Shown: positions 1-9,190, counted from the stretch's first letter. The stretch: DNA of 64,000 nt from CAVRTM01 sp963724015 (GCA_963724015.1 CAVRTM010000004.1:951585-1015584), one strand, 5' to 3'. Notes: a model not told the origin generated them from the letters alone. Program-made: numbers and translations.

Positions 1-426
1 CGGCGATGCCCTGCTTCATCCCGTTGAAGCGCGCCATCCGGCCCGCGACGTAGCCGCCGCAGTAGTAGGAGACGAACAGGATCAGCAGGAGCGCGATGCC
101 GCCGGCGAGGCCCACGGTCCTGGGGTCCTTCGTCGCCTGGCTCGTGGCCGCGGTCGACCGAGGTGCCCGGTGCTGAGCCCGACGGCCGCGCCGGCGGCCG
201 CGAGCAGGGCGGTGAGCAGCACCGCGGTGCCCGTCGCCGTCAGCCAGCCGAAGAAGGCCGAGCCGACCTTGATGCCGCCGTACGCGTCCTTCTCCCGGGC
301 CACGACCGTGTGGCGGTCGGCGGTGCCGGGGTCGAGGCGGGTGTCGTGCTCGTCCCGGGCCGCCGTGGCCCGGCCCCTGCCGTCGGTGCCGTCGCCGGCG
401 GAGGACGGGTCGTAGCTCGTGCTCAT
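1..426 (-). CDS. membrane protein, C-terminus beyond window, frame broken
   Basis: A small membrane protein of unknown function, cut by the left window edge. The chosen ATG at 424-426 has an AAGGAG site six bases upstream. The first 60 residues are polar and acidic. A first membrane helix follows (FFGWLTATGTAVLLTALLAA), and a second helix (GGIALLLILFVSYYCGGYVAG) is read at 1-120. The two helices are in different frames. One missing base near 160-167 would join them as GLSTG, a short Thr/Ser/Ala linker, then TVGLAGG. I read this as one gene with a one-base sequence error, though a true frameshift is possible. No family assignment can be made beyond a two-helix or multi-helix membrane protein. 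The divergent neighbour is a TetR regulator. Confidence 0.6.
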
Positions 427-687
427 GGTGTGCTCCTTCGTGGTGACCGGTGGTCCGGGGCGTGCCGCTGCCACCGACACTCACGCCCTCCTTGCCCCGG
501 CGGATACGACGTAAACGGCCAGCCCGGGCGCGGGCCGCCGGCGCGGCGCGAGGGGTGGCCCGGCGCCGGGTCGGGCGCAGGTCACGGCCCGGGACTCGCG
601 GGGGCGGGTTTCGGGAACCGGCGTCCGGACGGAAGACTGGCGCCGGGTGCGGTGTCGTGCCCGACGACCGGGAGCGAGGACGAGTCG

Positions 688-1425
688 ATGGCCGGCGCGG
701 AGCACGAGGAGACGATGGCCCCCCTGCGGCACGCGGCCAGGGGGAGCCTCACCCGCGAGCTGATCCTCGCCGCGGCGATCGAGTTCGTCGACGAGTTCGG
801 GCTGTCAGCGCTGACCATGCGTGCGCTGGGGCGGCACCTGGGTGTGGAGGCGATGGCGCTGTACCGCTACGTCAACGGCCGCGAGGACCTGCTGGAGGGG
901 GTCGTCGACCGCCTGGTGGGCGAGCTCCGGGTCGCGGCGGCCGGTCAGGACCTGGGCCCGGTCGACGGGTGGCAGGGCTACCTGCAGTGGCTGGCCAGGG
1001 CGGTCCGCCAGATCGCCCGCGAGCACCCCGGCATCTTCCCGTTGATGGCGACCCGGCACCCCGCGGCACCGTGGCTGCGGCCGCCGCTGCGCAGCCTCGA
1101 GGTCGTCGAGGACTTCCTGGACGCGCTGATCTCGCGGGGCTTCACCGACGAGACGGCGGTCGCGGCCTACCGGTCCTTCTCCAGCTTCCTGCTGGGGCAC
1201 CTGCTGCTCGAGGCCGCTGCGCTCGGCGCCCAGACCTCCCCGCCGGAGGAGCCGCTCGACGAGGGTGATGCGGACGTGCCCAACGCCGACGCCGACCTGG
1301 AGCTGAAGGCGTTCCCTCACGTGGAGCGGCTGGAGCCGCTGCTGTCCCAGGACCATGCCGACGCGGAGTTCGAGCAGTCGCTGGAGGACCTGCTGGACCG
1401 GTTGGACCGCACCGTCGCCCAGTGA
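688..1425 (+). CDS. TetR family transcriptional regulator
   Basis: A probable repressor of 245 residues. The N-terminal helix-turn-helix spans about residues 21-67 (LTRELILAAAIEFVDEFG, then ALTMRALGRHLGV and ALYRYVNGREDLL), the classic TetR_N pattern. The C-terminal half resembles the TetR_C_1 ligand-binding domain, with an arginine/proline-rich loop and a long acidic tail. ATG 688 has a GAGGA site seven bases upstream. A second in-frame ATG at 715 has its purine run too close, so 688 is preferred. A much longer open frame upstream is an artefact of high GC. The ligand and targets are not visible. The divergently placed membrane protein at 1-426 is the obvious candidate target, as TetR regulators often control the adjacent divergent gene. 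Confidence 0.85.
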   Translation: MAGAEHEETMAPLRHAARGSLTRELILAAAIEFVDEFGLSALTMRALGRHLGVEAMALYRYVNGREDLLEGVVDRLVGELRVAAAGQDLGPVDGWQGYLQWLARAVRQIAREHPGIFPLMATRHPAAPWLRPPLRSLEVVEDFLDALISRGFTDETAVAAYRSFSSFLLGHLLLEAAALGAQTSPPEEPLDEGDADVPNADADLELKAFPHVERLEPLLSQDHADAEFEQSLEDLLDRLDRTVAQ

Positions 1426-1458
1426 CCGACCCTCGCCGGGCCGCCGGGCCGCGGCGGG

Positions 1459-2452
1459 TCAGTCGCGGGACGCCGCCGCGAGGGCGTCCTGCGCGCGGCT
1501 CCTGGAGGTGGCTGCGCAGGTGGTGCAGGATGCTGGTCAGCCGGCGGGAGACCTGCATCTGGCTGATGCCGAGCGCCGTGCCGATCTCGGACTGGGTGCA
1601 GGCGTCGATGAAGCGCATGTGCAGGATCATCCGGTCGCGGGCCGAGAGCCCGGCGATGGCCGGGCGCAGCTGGCTCATCACCTCGACCCGGGCGTAGTCG
1701 TCGCTCTCGTCGACGATGAGGTCACCGACGGGCACCTCGCTGCCCGGCGCCGGCGCGTCGAGGGACACCGGGGCGAAGTTCTGCGTCGCGATCATCGCCT
1801 GGGCCACGTCGTCGCTCTCGACCTGCAGCTCCTCGGCCACCTCCGCCACCGTCGGCTCGTGGTGCAGCGTCTGGCTGAGGTCGGAGGCCGTGGAACGGAC
1901 CGAGAGCACCAGCTCCTGGATGGCGCGCGGCGGGCGCACGCCCCAGCCGTGGTCGCGGAAGTGCTTCTTGAGGTCCCCGGCGATGCTGGGGGCGGCGTAG
2001 GCGGCGAAGGCGCGCCCGCGGCCCGGCTCGAACCGGCGTACGGCCTTGATCAGCGCGAGCAGGGCCACCTGCTCGAGGTCCTCGACCTCGATGCCCCGGC
2101 CCCGGTAGCGGTGCGCGATGCGCAGGGCCATGCCCTGGTTGAGCAGGACCACCTCGTTCAGCAGCCGCTGTCGGGCGACCGCCGAACGGGCCGCCTCGGC
2201 GCGCTTGAAGAGCCGCTGGGTGCGGACCTCGTCGCCCTGTCGCCGTGCCGGTAGGCCGGGGTCGTCGAACTCCCGGTCTGCAGCGGCGGCAGTGGGGGCG
2301 GGCATGGCGTCGTCGCCGGAGGATGCCGCAGGGCCGGCGGAGGCGGCGGGGTCGCCGGTCGCGGCGAGGTCCTCGAGGTCGACCGGCGGGGTGTCGAGGG
2401 GAGGAACCGCGAGGGGACCGGGGAGGACGGGGCGTTCGATGGAGAAGGGCAC
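1459..2452 (-). CDS. RNA polymerase sigma factor, SigB/SigF subfamily, frame break near its end
   Basis: An alternative sigma factor of the general-stress or development class. After an Ala/Pro-rich leader of about 75 residues come sigma region 2 (residues about 95-165, with EDLEQVALLALIKAVRRFEPGR), region 3 (about 175-260) and region 4 with its helix-turn-helix (SEIGTALGISQMQVSRRL). The start is GTG 2450-2452 with GGAG five bases upstream. The frame as given runs on without stop into the TetR gene on the other strand. Removing one base near 1499 gives the expected short tail QERAQDALAAASRD and a TGA at 1459-1461, so I end the gene there and treat the extension as an error. SigF-type factors are normally held by an RsbW-like anti-sigma factor. 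No anti-sigma gene adjoins it, but several partner-switch-type proteins lie elsewhere in the window. Confidence 0.85.
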
Positions 2453-2584
2453 GGTGCTCCGATGCAGACGACGTCCCTCGGGCCTCGCTGCTGAAGCCGC
2501 TCAGGACGGGTCACACAACCACAAACGGGCCGCCGGCTCAACAACCACCCTGGCCGCGGGGGCCGACAGGGGCGTTCACGCCGC

Positions 2585-2956
2585 TCAGACCTGCCGAGGC
2601 AGCAATCCCGTGGACATGACCTGCAACCACGCGAGTCGCTGCCCGCGGACCCGGAAGTAGACGACGTGCTCGACCACGAACGACCTGCCGTGGTTGACGA
2701 CGTACAGGCGGTATCCGACGCGGCGGACCTCCGCCACGGCGTCGCTGTCGATGCTCTTGATGCCGGTGATCTCGTCGGCCGGCGTGAGCCACTCGCCCAG
2801 CAGGATCTCCAGCAGCTGCGCCGGACCGTGGGCCTGCTCGAACCGGTCCGGTGTCATCCCGCGGAAGTCCACCTCGGGGTCCAGCAGCGCGAGCAGCGCC
2901 GCCTCGTCCCTGCGCGCCACGGCCGTGGCGAACGAGATTCCCATCTGTTCGGGCAT
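2585..2956 (-). CDS. nuclear transport factor 2-like (SnoaL) protein
   Basis: A 123-residue protein with the cone-shaped NTF2/SnoaL fold signature: an N-terminal helix pair (FATAVARRDEAALLALLDPEVDFRG) followed by alternating strands ending in VVEHVVYFRVRGQRLAWLQVM. Such proteins may be small enzymes or ligand-binding scaffolds, and no catalytic set can be named here. The start ATG at 2954-2956 has only a weak GGGATGG purine run upstream. It is transcribed in the same direction as the sigma factor gene 130 bases downstream, but nothing shows that they share a transcript. Confidence 0.75.
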   Translation of the reverse strand: MPEQMGISFATAVARRDEAALLALLDPEVDFRGMTPDRFEQAHGPAQLLEILLGEWLTPADEITGIKSIDSDAVAEVRRVGYRLYVVNHGRSFVVEHVVYFRVRGQRLAWLQVMSTGLLPRQV

Positions 2957-3065
2957 GGCACCATCCCGTGTCCGGTGTGGTCCTCACGGTACGCGGGGCC
3001 GCTGTGGCCCGTATCCCCCGTTTGCACGGGTCGCGGCGGCGCCGACGGCGGGGTGCCCCGCACGG

Positions 3066-3455
3066 TCAGGCGTTGCCGAGCACCCGGTCCACGTCGATCT
3101 GCAGCACCACGCGGGCCGGGTTCACCCGTGGCGCCCGGTAGCGGACGGCGTACCGCTCCTCGGCCTCGCGGACGGCGGGACCGTCGGTGAGCACCCGCAC
3201 CGGGCCCTCCAGGGCCAGCCACCGGCGCCCGTCGACCTGGGCCACGACCGCGCGGCCGCCCGCGAGCGCGTTGCGGGCCTTGCGGGTCGGACCGCTCGTG
3301 ATGACCCGGACGACCTTGGCCTCGTCGTCCCAGGTGAAGCCGACCGGCACCACGTGCGGGCTGCCGTCCGGGCGCATCGTGGTGAGTGTCGCCAGGTGGC
3401 GCTCGCGCAGGAAGGCCAGCACGTCGCCGGGGAGGTCGCGGGGGTCCAGGGGCAC
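3066..3455 (-). CDS. PPOX-class, F420- or FMN-dependent oxidoreductase
   Basis: A 129-residue split-barrel protein of the pyridoxamine-phosphate-oxidase-like group. The core reads LATLTTMRPDGSPHVVPVGF, then the strand pair VVRVITSGPTRKARNALAGG and VAQVDGRRWLALEGPVRVL. These are the flavin- or F420-contacting elements of the actinobacterial F420-dependent PPOX subfamily. I chose GTG 3453-3455 because it gives the usual family length. An upstream ATG at 3566 would add a 37-residue unconserved leader and overlap the promoter of the divergent acyl-CoA synthetase gene. Substrate unknown. Such enzymes are often reductases of unsaturated heterocycles or quinones. Confidence 0.75.
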   Translation of the reverse strand: MPLDPRDLPGDVLAFLRERHLATLTTMRPDGSPHVVPVGFTWDDEAKVVRVITSGPTRKARNALAGGRAVVAQVDGRRWLALEGPVRVLTDGPAVREAEERYAVRYRAPRVNPARVVLQIDVDRVLGNA

Positions 3456-3564
3456 GCGCTCAGGGTGCCAGAGGCCCGACCGTTCGTCGCAGGACGGCTC
3501 CGGCTCGGCGCACCCGGACCGGACGGCACTGGCGACGACGGCGTGGGAGGGTGAGGATGCGCAC

Positions 3565-5466
3565 ATGAGCGACGGCGCGTACGCACAGGCCCATCAGCGC
3601 AGCCTGGAGGACCCCGAGGGGTTCTGGGCCGAGGCGGCGCGGGGGGTGGACTGGATCCGCCGGCCCGTGCGGGTCCTGGACGACGACCGACCCCCGTTCT
3701 ACCGCTGGTTCGAGGGCGGGCAGCTCAACACCTGCTACAACGCGCTGGACCGGCACGTGATCAACGGCCGTGCGGACCAGCCGGCGCTGCACTACGACAG
3801 CCCGGTGACCGGCACCGCGCGGACCTTGACCTACGCCCAGCTGCTGGAGCAGGTCGCCCGCTTCGGCGGTGCGCTGCAGGCGCTCGGCGTGGTCAAGGGG
3901 GACCGGGTCGTGATCTACATGCCGATGGTGCCCGAGGCGGTCGTGGCGATGCTGGCCTGCGCCCGCATCGGCGCGGTCCACTCGGTCGTGTTCGGTGGGT
4001 TCGCGCCGGCCGAGCTCGCCGCCCGGATCGAGGACGCCCGGCCCCGCGTGATCGTCTCGGCGTCCTGCGGCCTCGAGCCGTCCCGGGTGGTGGAGTACAA
4101 GCCGATGCTCGACGCGGCGATCGAGCGGTCCAGCCACGTGCCGGAGCACTGCGTGATCCTGCAGCGCGAGCAGGCCGTCGCCTCGATGGGGGAGCGCGAC
4201 GTGGACTGGGCCACGATCATGCACCCCGACGCCACCACCGGCGCCGGGTGCGTGGCCGTGGAGGCGACCGACCCCCTCTACATCCTCTACACCTCCGGCA
4301 CGACGGGCCGTCCCAAGGGGATCGTGCGTGACAACGGTGGACACGCGGTGGCGCTGACCTGGTCGATGCGCTCCGTCTTCGGCGTCGAGCCGGGCGAGGT
4401 GTGGTGGACCGCGAGCGACGTCGGCTGGGTGGTCGGCCACTCCTACATCGTCTACGCCCCCCTCCTGGCTGGGTGCACGACGGTGCTCTACGAGGGCAAG
4501 CCGGTGGGGACGCCGGACGCCGGCGCGTTCTGGCGGGTGGTCGCGCAGTACGGCGTGTCCGCGATGTTCACCGCGCCGACCGCCATCCGCGCGGTCAAGA
4601 AGGAGGACCCCGCCGGTGCGCTGATGGCCGGGCACGACCTCTCCTCGCTGCGGACGCTGTTCCTCGCCGGTGAGCGGCTCGACCCCGACACGTTCGCCTG
4701 GGCCAGCGAGCGGCTCGGGATCGCGGTGGTCGACAACTGGTGGCAGACCGAGACCGGGTGGCCCATCGCCGCCAACCCCGTGGGCCTGGAGGCGCTGCCG
4801 ATCAAGCCCGGGTCGCCGACCGTGCCGGTGCCCGGCTACGACGTGCAGGTGCTCGACGAGCGCGGCCAGCGGGTCGGCCCCGGCATCGAGGGCGCGATCT
4901 GCCTGCGGCTGCCGATGCCGCCGGGCACGCTGCCGACCCTGTGGGAGGACGACGAGCGGTACGTCGCGTCGTACCTGTCGGCCTTCGAGGGCTACTACCT
5001 GACCGGCGACGGAGGCCACGTCGACGAGGACGGCTACCTGTTCGTGATGGGGCGCACCGACGACGTGCTCAACGTCGCCGGGCACCGGCTGTCGACCGGG
5101 TCGCTGGAGGCGGCGCTCGCGGGCCACCCCGCCGTCGCGGAGTGCGCCGTGATCGGTGTCGCCGACGAGCTCAAGGGGCAGGTGCCCCGGGGCCTGGTCG
5201 TGCTGAAGTCGGGCATCGACGTGAGCGCCGACGGAGCCCGCGAGGCCCTGCAGGGCGAGCTTGTCGCGCGCGTGCGGAACGAGGTGGGGCCGGTGGCGGC
5301 GCTGCGCCAGGTGGACATCGTGACGGCGCTGCCCAAGACCCGGTCCGGCAAGATCCTGCGCCGCACCATGCGGCAGATCGCCGACGGGGCGGTGCCCACC
5401 GTCCCCGGGACGATCGAGGACGCCAGCGTCCTGGACGCCCTCACCCCGGTGCTACGCCCCTCCTGA
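3565..5466 (+). CDS. prpE: short-chain acyl-CoA synthetase (propionyl-CoA synthetase-like)
   Basis: A 633-residue AMP-forming ligase that activates a short fatty acid, most likely propionate, to its CoA thioester. The N-terminal ACAS_N region comes first, then the P-loop YTSGTTGRPKG at residues 242-252, the WWQTETGWPIAANP motif, and the hinge and C-terminal lid ending in SGKILRR. That lysine (about 596) is the residue controlled by acetylation in this family. GWPI rather than the acetate-type sequence after WWQTETG favours the propionate (PrpE/ACSS3) branch over Acs. The substrate is still inferred. The start ATG 3565 follows GTGAGG. It is followed by a perfect hairpin and a convergent aminotransferase gene, so it is probably monocistronic. 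Confidence 0.85.
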   Translation: MSDGAYAQAHQRSLEDPEGFWAEAARGVDWIRRPVRVLDDDRPPFYRWFEGGQLNTCYNALDRHVINGRADQPALHYDSPVTGTARTLTYAQLLEQVARFGGALQALGVVKGDRVVIYMPMVPEAVVAMLACARIGAVHSVVFGGFAPAELAARIEDARPRVIVSASCGLEPSRVVEYKPMLDAAIERSSHVPEHCVILQREQAVASMGERDVDWATIMHPDATTGAGCVAVEATDPLYILYTSGTTGRPKGIVRDNGGHAVALTWSMRSVFGVEPGEVWWTASDVGWVVGHSYIVYAPLLAGCTTVLYEGKPVGTPDAGAFWRVVAQYGVSAMFTAPTAIRAVKKEDPAGALMAGHDLSSLRTLFLAGERLDPDTFAWASERLGIAVVDNWWQTETGWPIAANPVGLEALPIKPGSPTVPVPGYDVQVLDERGQRVGPGIEGAICLRLPMPPGTLPTLWEDDERYVASYLSAFEGYYLTGDGGHVDEDGYLFVMGRTDDVLNVAGHRLSTGSLEAALAGHPAVAECAVIGVADELKGQVPRGLVVLKSGIDVSADGAREALQGELVARVRNEVGPVAALRQVDIVTALPKTRSGKILRRTMRQIADGAVPTVPGTIEDASVLDALTPVLRPS

Positions 5467-5478
5467 GCCCTGTCCGGG

Positions 5479-5512
5479 ACCTGGCGGTTCTGCACGCGCA
5501 GAACCGCCAGGT
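5479..5512. terminator. bidirectional hairpin between convergent genes
   Basis: A perfect 15-base inverted repeat (arms 5479-5493 and 5498-5512) with a 4-base loop lies between the stop codons of the acyl-CoA synthetase and the convergent aminotransferase. There is no clear U tract, as is usual for actinobacterial terminators. Its position and symmetry suit termination in both directions. Confidence 0.8.
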
Positions 5513-5528
5513 GCCAGGTGTGCGGCGG

Positions 5529-6968
5529 TCAGAGGTGCTTCTCGGCCTCGGTCAGGACGCCGCGCAGCTTCTGCTCGATCTCGTCGAACTCGGGCTGCCC
5601 GACGATCAGCGGCGGGGCGAGCTGGATCACCGGGTCGCCGCGGTCGTCGGCGCGGCAGTACAGGCCCGCGTCGAACAGCGCCTTGGAGAGGAACCCGCGC
5701 AGCAGCCGCTCGGACTCGTCGTCGTCGAAGGTCTCCCTGGTGTCCTTGTCCTTGACCAGTTCGATGCCGTAGAAGAAGCCCTCGCCACGCACGTCGCCGA
5801 CCAGCGGCAGGTCCAGCAGCTTCTCCAGCGACGCGCGGAACTTCGGGGCGTTGTCGTGGACGTGCTTGTTCAGGCCCTCGCGCTCGAAGATGTCGAGGTT
5901 GGCCATGGCGACCGCCGCCGAGACCGGGTGGCCGCCGAAGGTGTAGCCGTGCGGGAAGTACGTCGTGCCCTTGCGGAACGGCTCGAACAGCCGGTCGCTG
6001 GCGATCATCGCCCCGATCGGGGAGTAGCCGGAGGTCATGCCCTTGGCGCAGGTGATGATGTCCGGGACGTAGCCGAAGTCGTTGCAGGCGAACATGTCCC
6101 CGATCCGGCCGAACGAGCAGATGACCTCGTCGGAGACCAGCAGCACGTCGTACTCGTCGCAGATCTCGCGGACCCGCTGGAAGTAGCCGGGGGGCGGCGG
6201 GAAGCAGCCGCCGGAGTTCTGCACCGGCTCCAGGAAGACCGCGGCCACGGTGTCCGGACCCTCGAACTCGATCGCCTCGGCGATGCGCTCGGCGGCCCAC
6301 AGCCCGAAGGCCTTGGGGTCCTCGCGCAGGTGCTCGGGGGCGCGGTACTGGTTGGTGTTGGGCACCTTGAACGCGCCGGGCACCAGCGGCTCGAACATCG
6401 CCTTGGCCTCGGGGATGCCGGTGATCGACAGGGCGCCCTGCGGGGTGCCGTGGTAGGCCACCGCACGGCTGATCACCTTGTGCTTGGTGGGCTTGCCGAC
6501 CAGCTTGTAGTACTGCTTGGCCAGCTTCCAGGCGCTCTCGACAGCCTCGCCGCCGCCGGTGGTGAAGAAGACGCGGTTGAGGTCGCCGGGAGCGTACGAC
6601 GCGAGCCGCTCGGCCAGCTCGATCGCCCTGGGGTGGGCGTAGGACCAGAGCGGGAAGAACGCCAGCTCGCGGGCCTGGCGGGCAGCGGCCTCGGCCAGCT
6701 CCTCGCGGCCGTGGCCGACCTGGACGACGAACAGCCCGGCGAGCCCGTCGAGGTACTTCTTGCCGCGGTCGTCCCAGACGTAGGCGCCCTCGCCACGGGT
6801 GATGACCGGGACGCTGTGCCCGGCCCCGCCCTCGCCGGGGTCCTCGAAGGTCGAGTGGCGGGTGAAGTGCATCCACAGGTGGTCACGGGCGGCCTCGGAG
6901 TAGAGCGCGCCGGTAGGCGTGCGCAGGTCCGAGGAGGGCTCGTAGACGGGCGTGGGCTCGGTGGTCAT
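5529..6968 (-). CDS. class III PLP aminotransferase, putative putrescine or GABA aminotransferase
   Basis: A 479-residue fold-type I aminotransferase. Visible motifs are the substrate/PLP region FFTTGGGEAVESAWKLAKQYY (first 20 shown by FFTTGGGE at about 135), the Asp of LLVSDEVI (about 280) that pairs with the pyridine nitrogen, and the PLP lysine in CAKGMTSG (about 309). Together with the adjoining Lrp regulator, the aldehyde dehydrogenase and the polyamine importer, this points to transamination of putrescine or of 4-aminobutyrate. Family members also use beta-alanine with pyruvate, so the substrate is inferred. ATG 6966-6968 overlaps the stop of the upstream regulator gene by four bases, so the two are translationally coupled. 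Confidence 0.85.
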   Translation of the reverse strand: MTTEPTPVYEPSSDLRTPTGALYSEAARDHLWMHFTRHSTFEDPGEGGAGHSVPVITRGEGAYVWDDRGKKYLDGLAGLFVVQVGHGREELAEAAARQARELAFFPLWSYAHPRAIELAERLASYAPGDLNRVFFTTGGGEAVESAWKLAKQYYKLVGKPTKHKVISRAVAYHGTPQGALSITGIPEAKAMFEPLVPGAFKVPNTNQYRAPEHLREDPKAFGLWAAERIAEAIEFEGPDTVAAVFLEPVQNSGGCFPPPPGYFQRVREICDEYDVLLVSDEVICSFGRIGDMFACNDFGYVPDIITCAKGMTSGYSPIGAMIASDRLFEPFRKGTTYFPHGYTFGGHPVSAAVAMANLDIFEREGLNKHVHDNAPKFRASLEKLLDLPLVGDVRGEGFFYGIELVKDKDTRETFDDDESERLLRGFLSKALFDAGLYCRADDRGDPVIQLAPPLIVGQPEFDEIEQKLRGVLTEAEKHL

Positions 6969-7471
6969 CTGGTACCCCAGTCGTATTTCTGTTTGTTGAG
7001 TTTGAGATAGACGAACGTCTCGGTGGAGCTGACGCCCGGAAGCGTCCGGATGTGGTGGCTGAGCAGGTCCAGCAGCTGGTCGTCGTCCTCGCAGACCACC
7101 TCGGCCAGCAGGTCGAAGCTGCCCGCCGTGGTGACGACGTAGGAGACCTCGGGCATCGCCGAGAGCGCGTCGGCCACCCGTCCGGTGTCGCCCTCGATGC
7201 GGATCCCGATCATCGCCTGGCGCCGGAAGCCGACCTGCAACGGGTCGGTGACCGCCACGATCTGCATGACCCCCGCATCCAGCAGCCGCTGCACGCGCTG
7301 GCGCACCGCCGCCTCCGAGAGGCCGACGCTCTTGGCGATCGTGGCGTAGGACTGCCGCCCGTCCTCCTGCAGCAGCTCGATGATCGACTTGGACAGCGAG
7401 TCGAGAACCCCGGCCAGCGGCCGGCGCTCGACCGTGCGGACGCTCGTCGGCGCAGGCTTGCGGGTGCTCAC
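6965..7471 (-). CDS. Lrp/AsnC family transcriptional regulator
   Basis: A 168-residue leucine-responsive-type regulator. The N-terminal winged helix-turn-helix lies at about residues 24-70 (IIELLQEDGRQSYATIAKSV, then GLSEAAVRQRVQRLLDAGVM). The RAM ligand-binding domain follows at about 80-155. GTG 7469-7471 was chosen. An earlier TTG at 7507 would add a short unconserved leader. It is co-transcribed with the aminotransferase and divergent from the aldehyde dehydrogenase, which suggests local control of polyamine or amino-acid catabolism by a metabolite of that path. Confidence 0.85.
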   Translation of the reverse strand: MSTRKPAPTSVRTVERRPLAGVLDSLSKSIIELLQEDGRQSYATIAKSVGLSEAAVRQRVQRLLDAGVMQIVAVTDPLQVGFRRQAMIGIRIEGDTGRVADALSAMPEVSYVVTTAGSFDLLAEVVCEDDDQLLDLLSHHIRTLPGVSSTETFVYLKLNKQKYDWGTR

Positions 7472-7520
7472 AGGTCCGATCGTGGCGCGTGGATCGACGG
7501 TTGGCAAGTCCTTGGACGAC

Positions 7521-7611
7521 GGAATCGGTGGCTTCCGGGCGCCAATCGCAACGGATTCCGCTGTGAATTCGCCGCTGGACCTGTTGAAACGGCATCGACT
7601 GTGGTTAGAGT
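7521..7611 (+). promoter_or_regulatory. divergent control region with promoter for the aldehyde dehydrogenase gene
   Basis: A promoter-like pair TTGAAA (7584-7589) and TAGAGT (7606-7611) with a 16-base spacer faces the aldehyde dehydrogenase gene. Upstream, GGAATC (7521-7526) and GATTCC (7554-7559) form an inverted repeat, and a GCCAAT core lies between them. This is a reasonable binding site for the adjacent Lrp/AsnC regulator, but that is inference. Confidence 0.5.
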
Positions 7612-7648
7612 GCGACCACCGGATCCGTCAGCTTCCAGGAGTGCTCTC

Positions 7649-9097
7649 GTGAGTGGAACCCCCCGCGTCCTTCGCAACTTCGTCAACGGTGCGTACACCG
7701 ACCCCGAGGGCGATGCGACGTCGGACATCGTCAGCCCGGTGACCGCCGAGGTGGTCGCCACCGCCCCGGTCTCCTCCGCTGCCGACGTCGACCGCGCGTA
7801 CGGCGCCGCGGCCAAGGCCTTCGAGACCTGGGGCCAGACCACCCCGAGCGAGCGGCAGCAGGCGCTGCTGAAGTTCGCCGACGCGGTCGAGAAGCGCGCC
7901 GACGACTTCATCCGGCTGGAGGCCGAGAACACCGGCAAGCCGTGGGCGCTGACGGCGAGCGAGGAGATCCCGCCGATGGTGGACCAGATCCGGTTCTTCG
8001 CCGGTGCCGCCCGCGTGCTGGAGGGCCGGGCCTCGGGGGAGTACCTCAAGGGCCACACCTCGTGGATCCGGCGCGAGCCGATCGGCGTGGTCGGTCAGGT
8101 GACGCCGTGGAACTACCCGATGATGATGGCGGTCTGGAAGATCGCGCCGGCGCTCGCAGCCGGCAACACGATCGTCCTCAAGCCGAGCGACACCACCCCG
8201 GAGACCACCCTCCTGCTGGCCGAGCTGGCCTCGGAGTTCCTGCCCGCCGGCACCTTCAACGTGGTCACCGGTGACCGCACCACCGGTCGCGCCCTGGTCG
8301 AGCACAAGACCCCTGCGATGGTCGCCATCACCGGCTCCGTGCGTGCCGGCATCCAGGTGGCCCAGAGCGCCGCGCCCGACGTCAAGCGGGTCCACCTCGA
8401 GCTCGGCGGCAAGGCGCCCGTGGTCGTCTTCGACGACGCCGACATCGAGGCCGCCGTCGAGGCCATCGCGATCGCCGGCTACTTCAACGCCGGCCAGGAC
8501 TGCACCGCTGCCACCCGTGTGCTGGCCGCCCCCCACATCCACGACGACTTCGTCTCCGCCCTGGCCGACTACGCCAAGAGCGAGGCCAAGGTCGGCCTGC
8601 CGGACGACGCCGACGCGCTCTTCGGCCCGGTCAACAACGCGAACCAGCTCGGCCACGTCGAGGGCTTCCTGCAGCGCCTGCCCGACCACGCCGAGGTCTC
8701 CGCGGGCGGCAGCCGGGCCAGCGGCCTGGGCAACGGGTACTACTTCGAGCCGACCGTCGTCTCCGGCCTCCGCCAGGACGACGAGGCGATCCAGCACGAG
8801 ATCTTCGGCCCCGTCATCACCGTGCAGCGCTTCACCGACGAGGACCAGGCCGTCGCGTGGGCCAACGGCGTCGAGTACGGCCTGGCCAGCAGCGTGTGGA
8901 CCAAGGACTTCGGCCGGGCGATGCGGATGTCCAAGCGCCTGGACTTCGGCTGTGTCTGGATCAACACCCACATCCCGCTCGTGGCCGAGATGCCGCACGG
9001 CGGGTTCAAGCACAGCGGCTACGGCAAGGACCTGTCCATGTACGGATTCGAGGACTACACCCGCGTCAAGCACGTCATGGCCAACATCGACTCCTGA
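7649..9097 (+). CDS. patD: gamma-aminobutyraldehyde dehydrogenase
   Basis: A 482-residue NAD-dependent aldehyde dehydrogenase expected to oxidise 4-aminobutanal, the product of putrescine transamination, to 4-aminobutyrate. Key residues are visible: TPWNYP at the cofactor site (about 152-157), the general base Glu251 in ELGG, and the nucleophile Cys285 in GQDCTAATR. GQDC with the following aromatic-poor loop matches the aminobutyraldehyde or betaine aldehyde branch. The start is GTG 7649 with AGGAG seven bases upstream. It is the first gene after the divergent Lrp promoter region and lies directly before a large hairpin and the polyamine importer genes. Confidence 0.85.
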   Translation: MSGTPRVLRNFVNGAYTDPEGDATSDIVSPVTAEVVATAPVSSAADVDRAYGAAAKAFETWGQTTPSERQQALLKFADAVEKRADDFIRLEAENTGKPWALTASEEIPPMVDQIRFFAGAARVLEGRASGEYLKGHTSWIRREPIGVVGQVTPWNYPMMMAVWKIAPALAAGNTIVLKPSDTTPETTLLLAELASEFLPAGTFNVVTGDRTTGRALVEHKTPAMVAITGSVRAGIQVAQSAAPDVKRVHLELGGKAPVVVFDDADIEAAVEAIAIAGYFNAGQDCTAATRVLAAPHIHDDFVSALADYAKSEAKVGLPDDADALFGPVNNANQLGHVEGFLQRLPDHAEVSAGGSRASGLGNGYYFEPTVVSGLRQDDEAIQHEIFGPVITVQRFTDEDQAVAWANGVEYGLASSVWTKDFGRAMRMSKRLDFGCVWINTHIPLVAEMPHGGFKHSGYGKDLSMYGFEDYTRVKHVMANIDS

Positions 9098-9110
9098 CCC
9101 ACCCCGCCGT

Positions 9111-9156
9111 CCTCCGGCTCCCGGCGCCCGCTGCGGCGAGCGCCGGGAGCCGGAGG
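9111..9156. terminator. 17-bp perfect hairpin between the dehydrogenase and importer genes
   Basis: Arms 9111-9127 and 9140-9156 are perfectly complementary over 17 bases and flank a 12-base loop. It lies 13 bases after the dehydrogenase stop and about 35 bases before the importer start. It could terminate the upstream transcript, or lower importer expression by attenuation or RNA stabilisation if all genes share one promoter. No separate promoter for the importer is evident between the hairpin and its GTG. Confidence 0.75.
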
Positions 9157-9190
9157 TGGGGAGAGCACGGCCACACACTCTGGAGGTGTC

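Noticed and set aside
163..687. N-terminal extension of the TetR frame
   Set aside because: It reads through the divergent membrane gene and its promoter and has no regulator-like sequence. The start at 688 has a ribosome binding site.
1142..1458. Extension of the sigma factor frame into the TetR gene
   Set aside because: The extra residues are arginine/proline-rich shadow sequence. A one-base repair near 1499 gives the normal short end and a stop at 1459.
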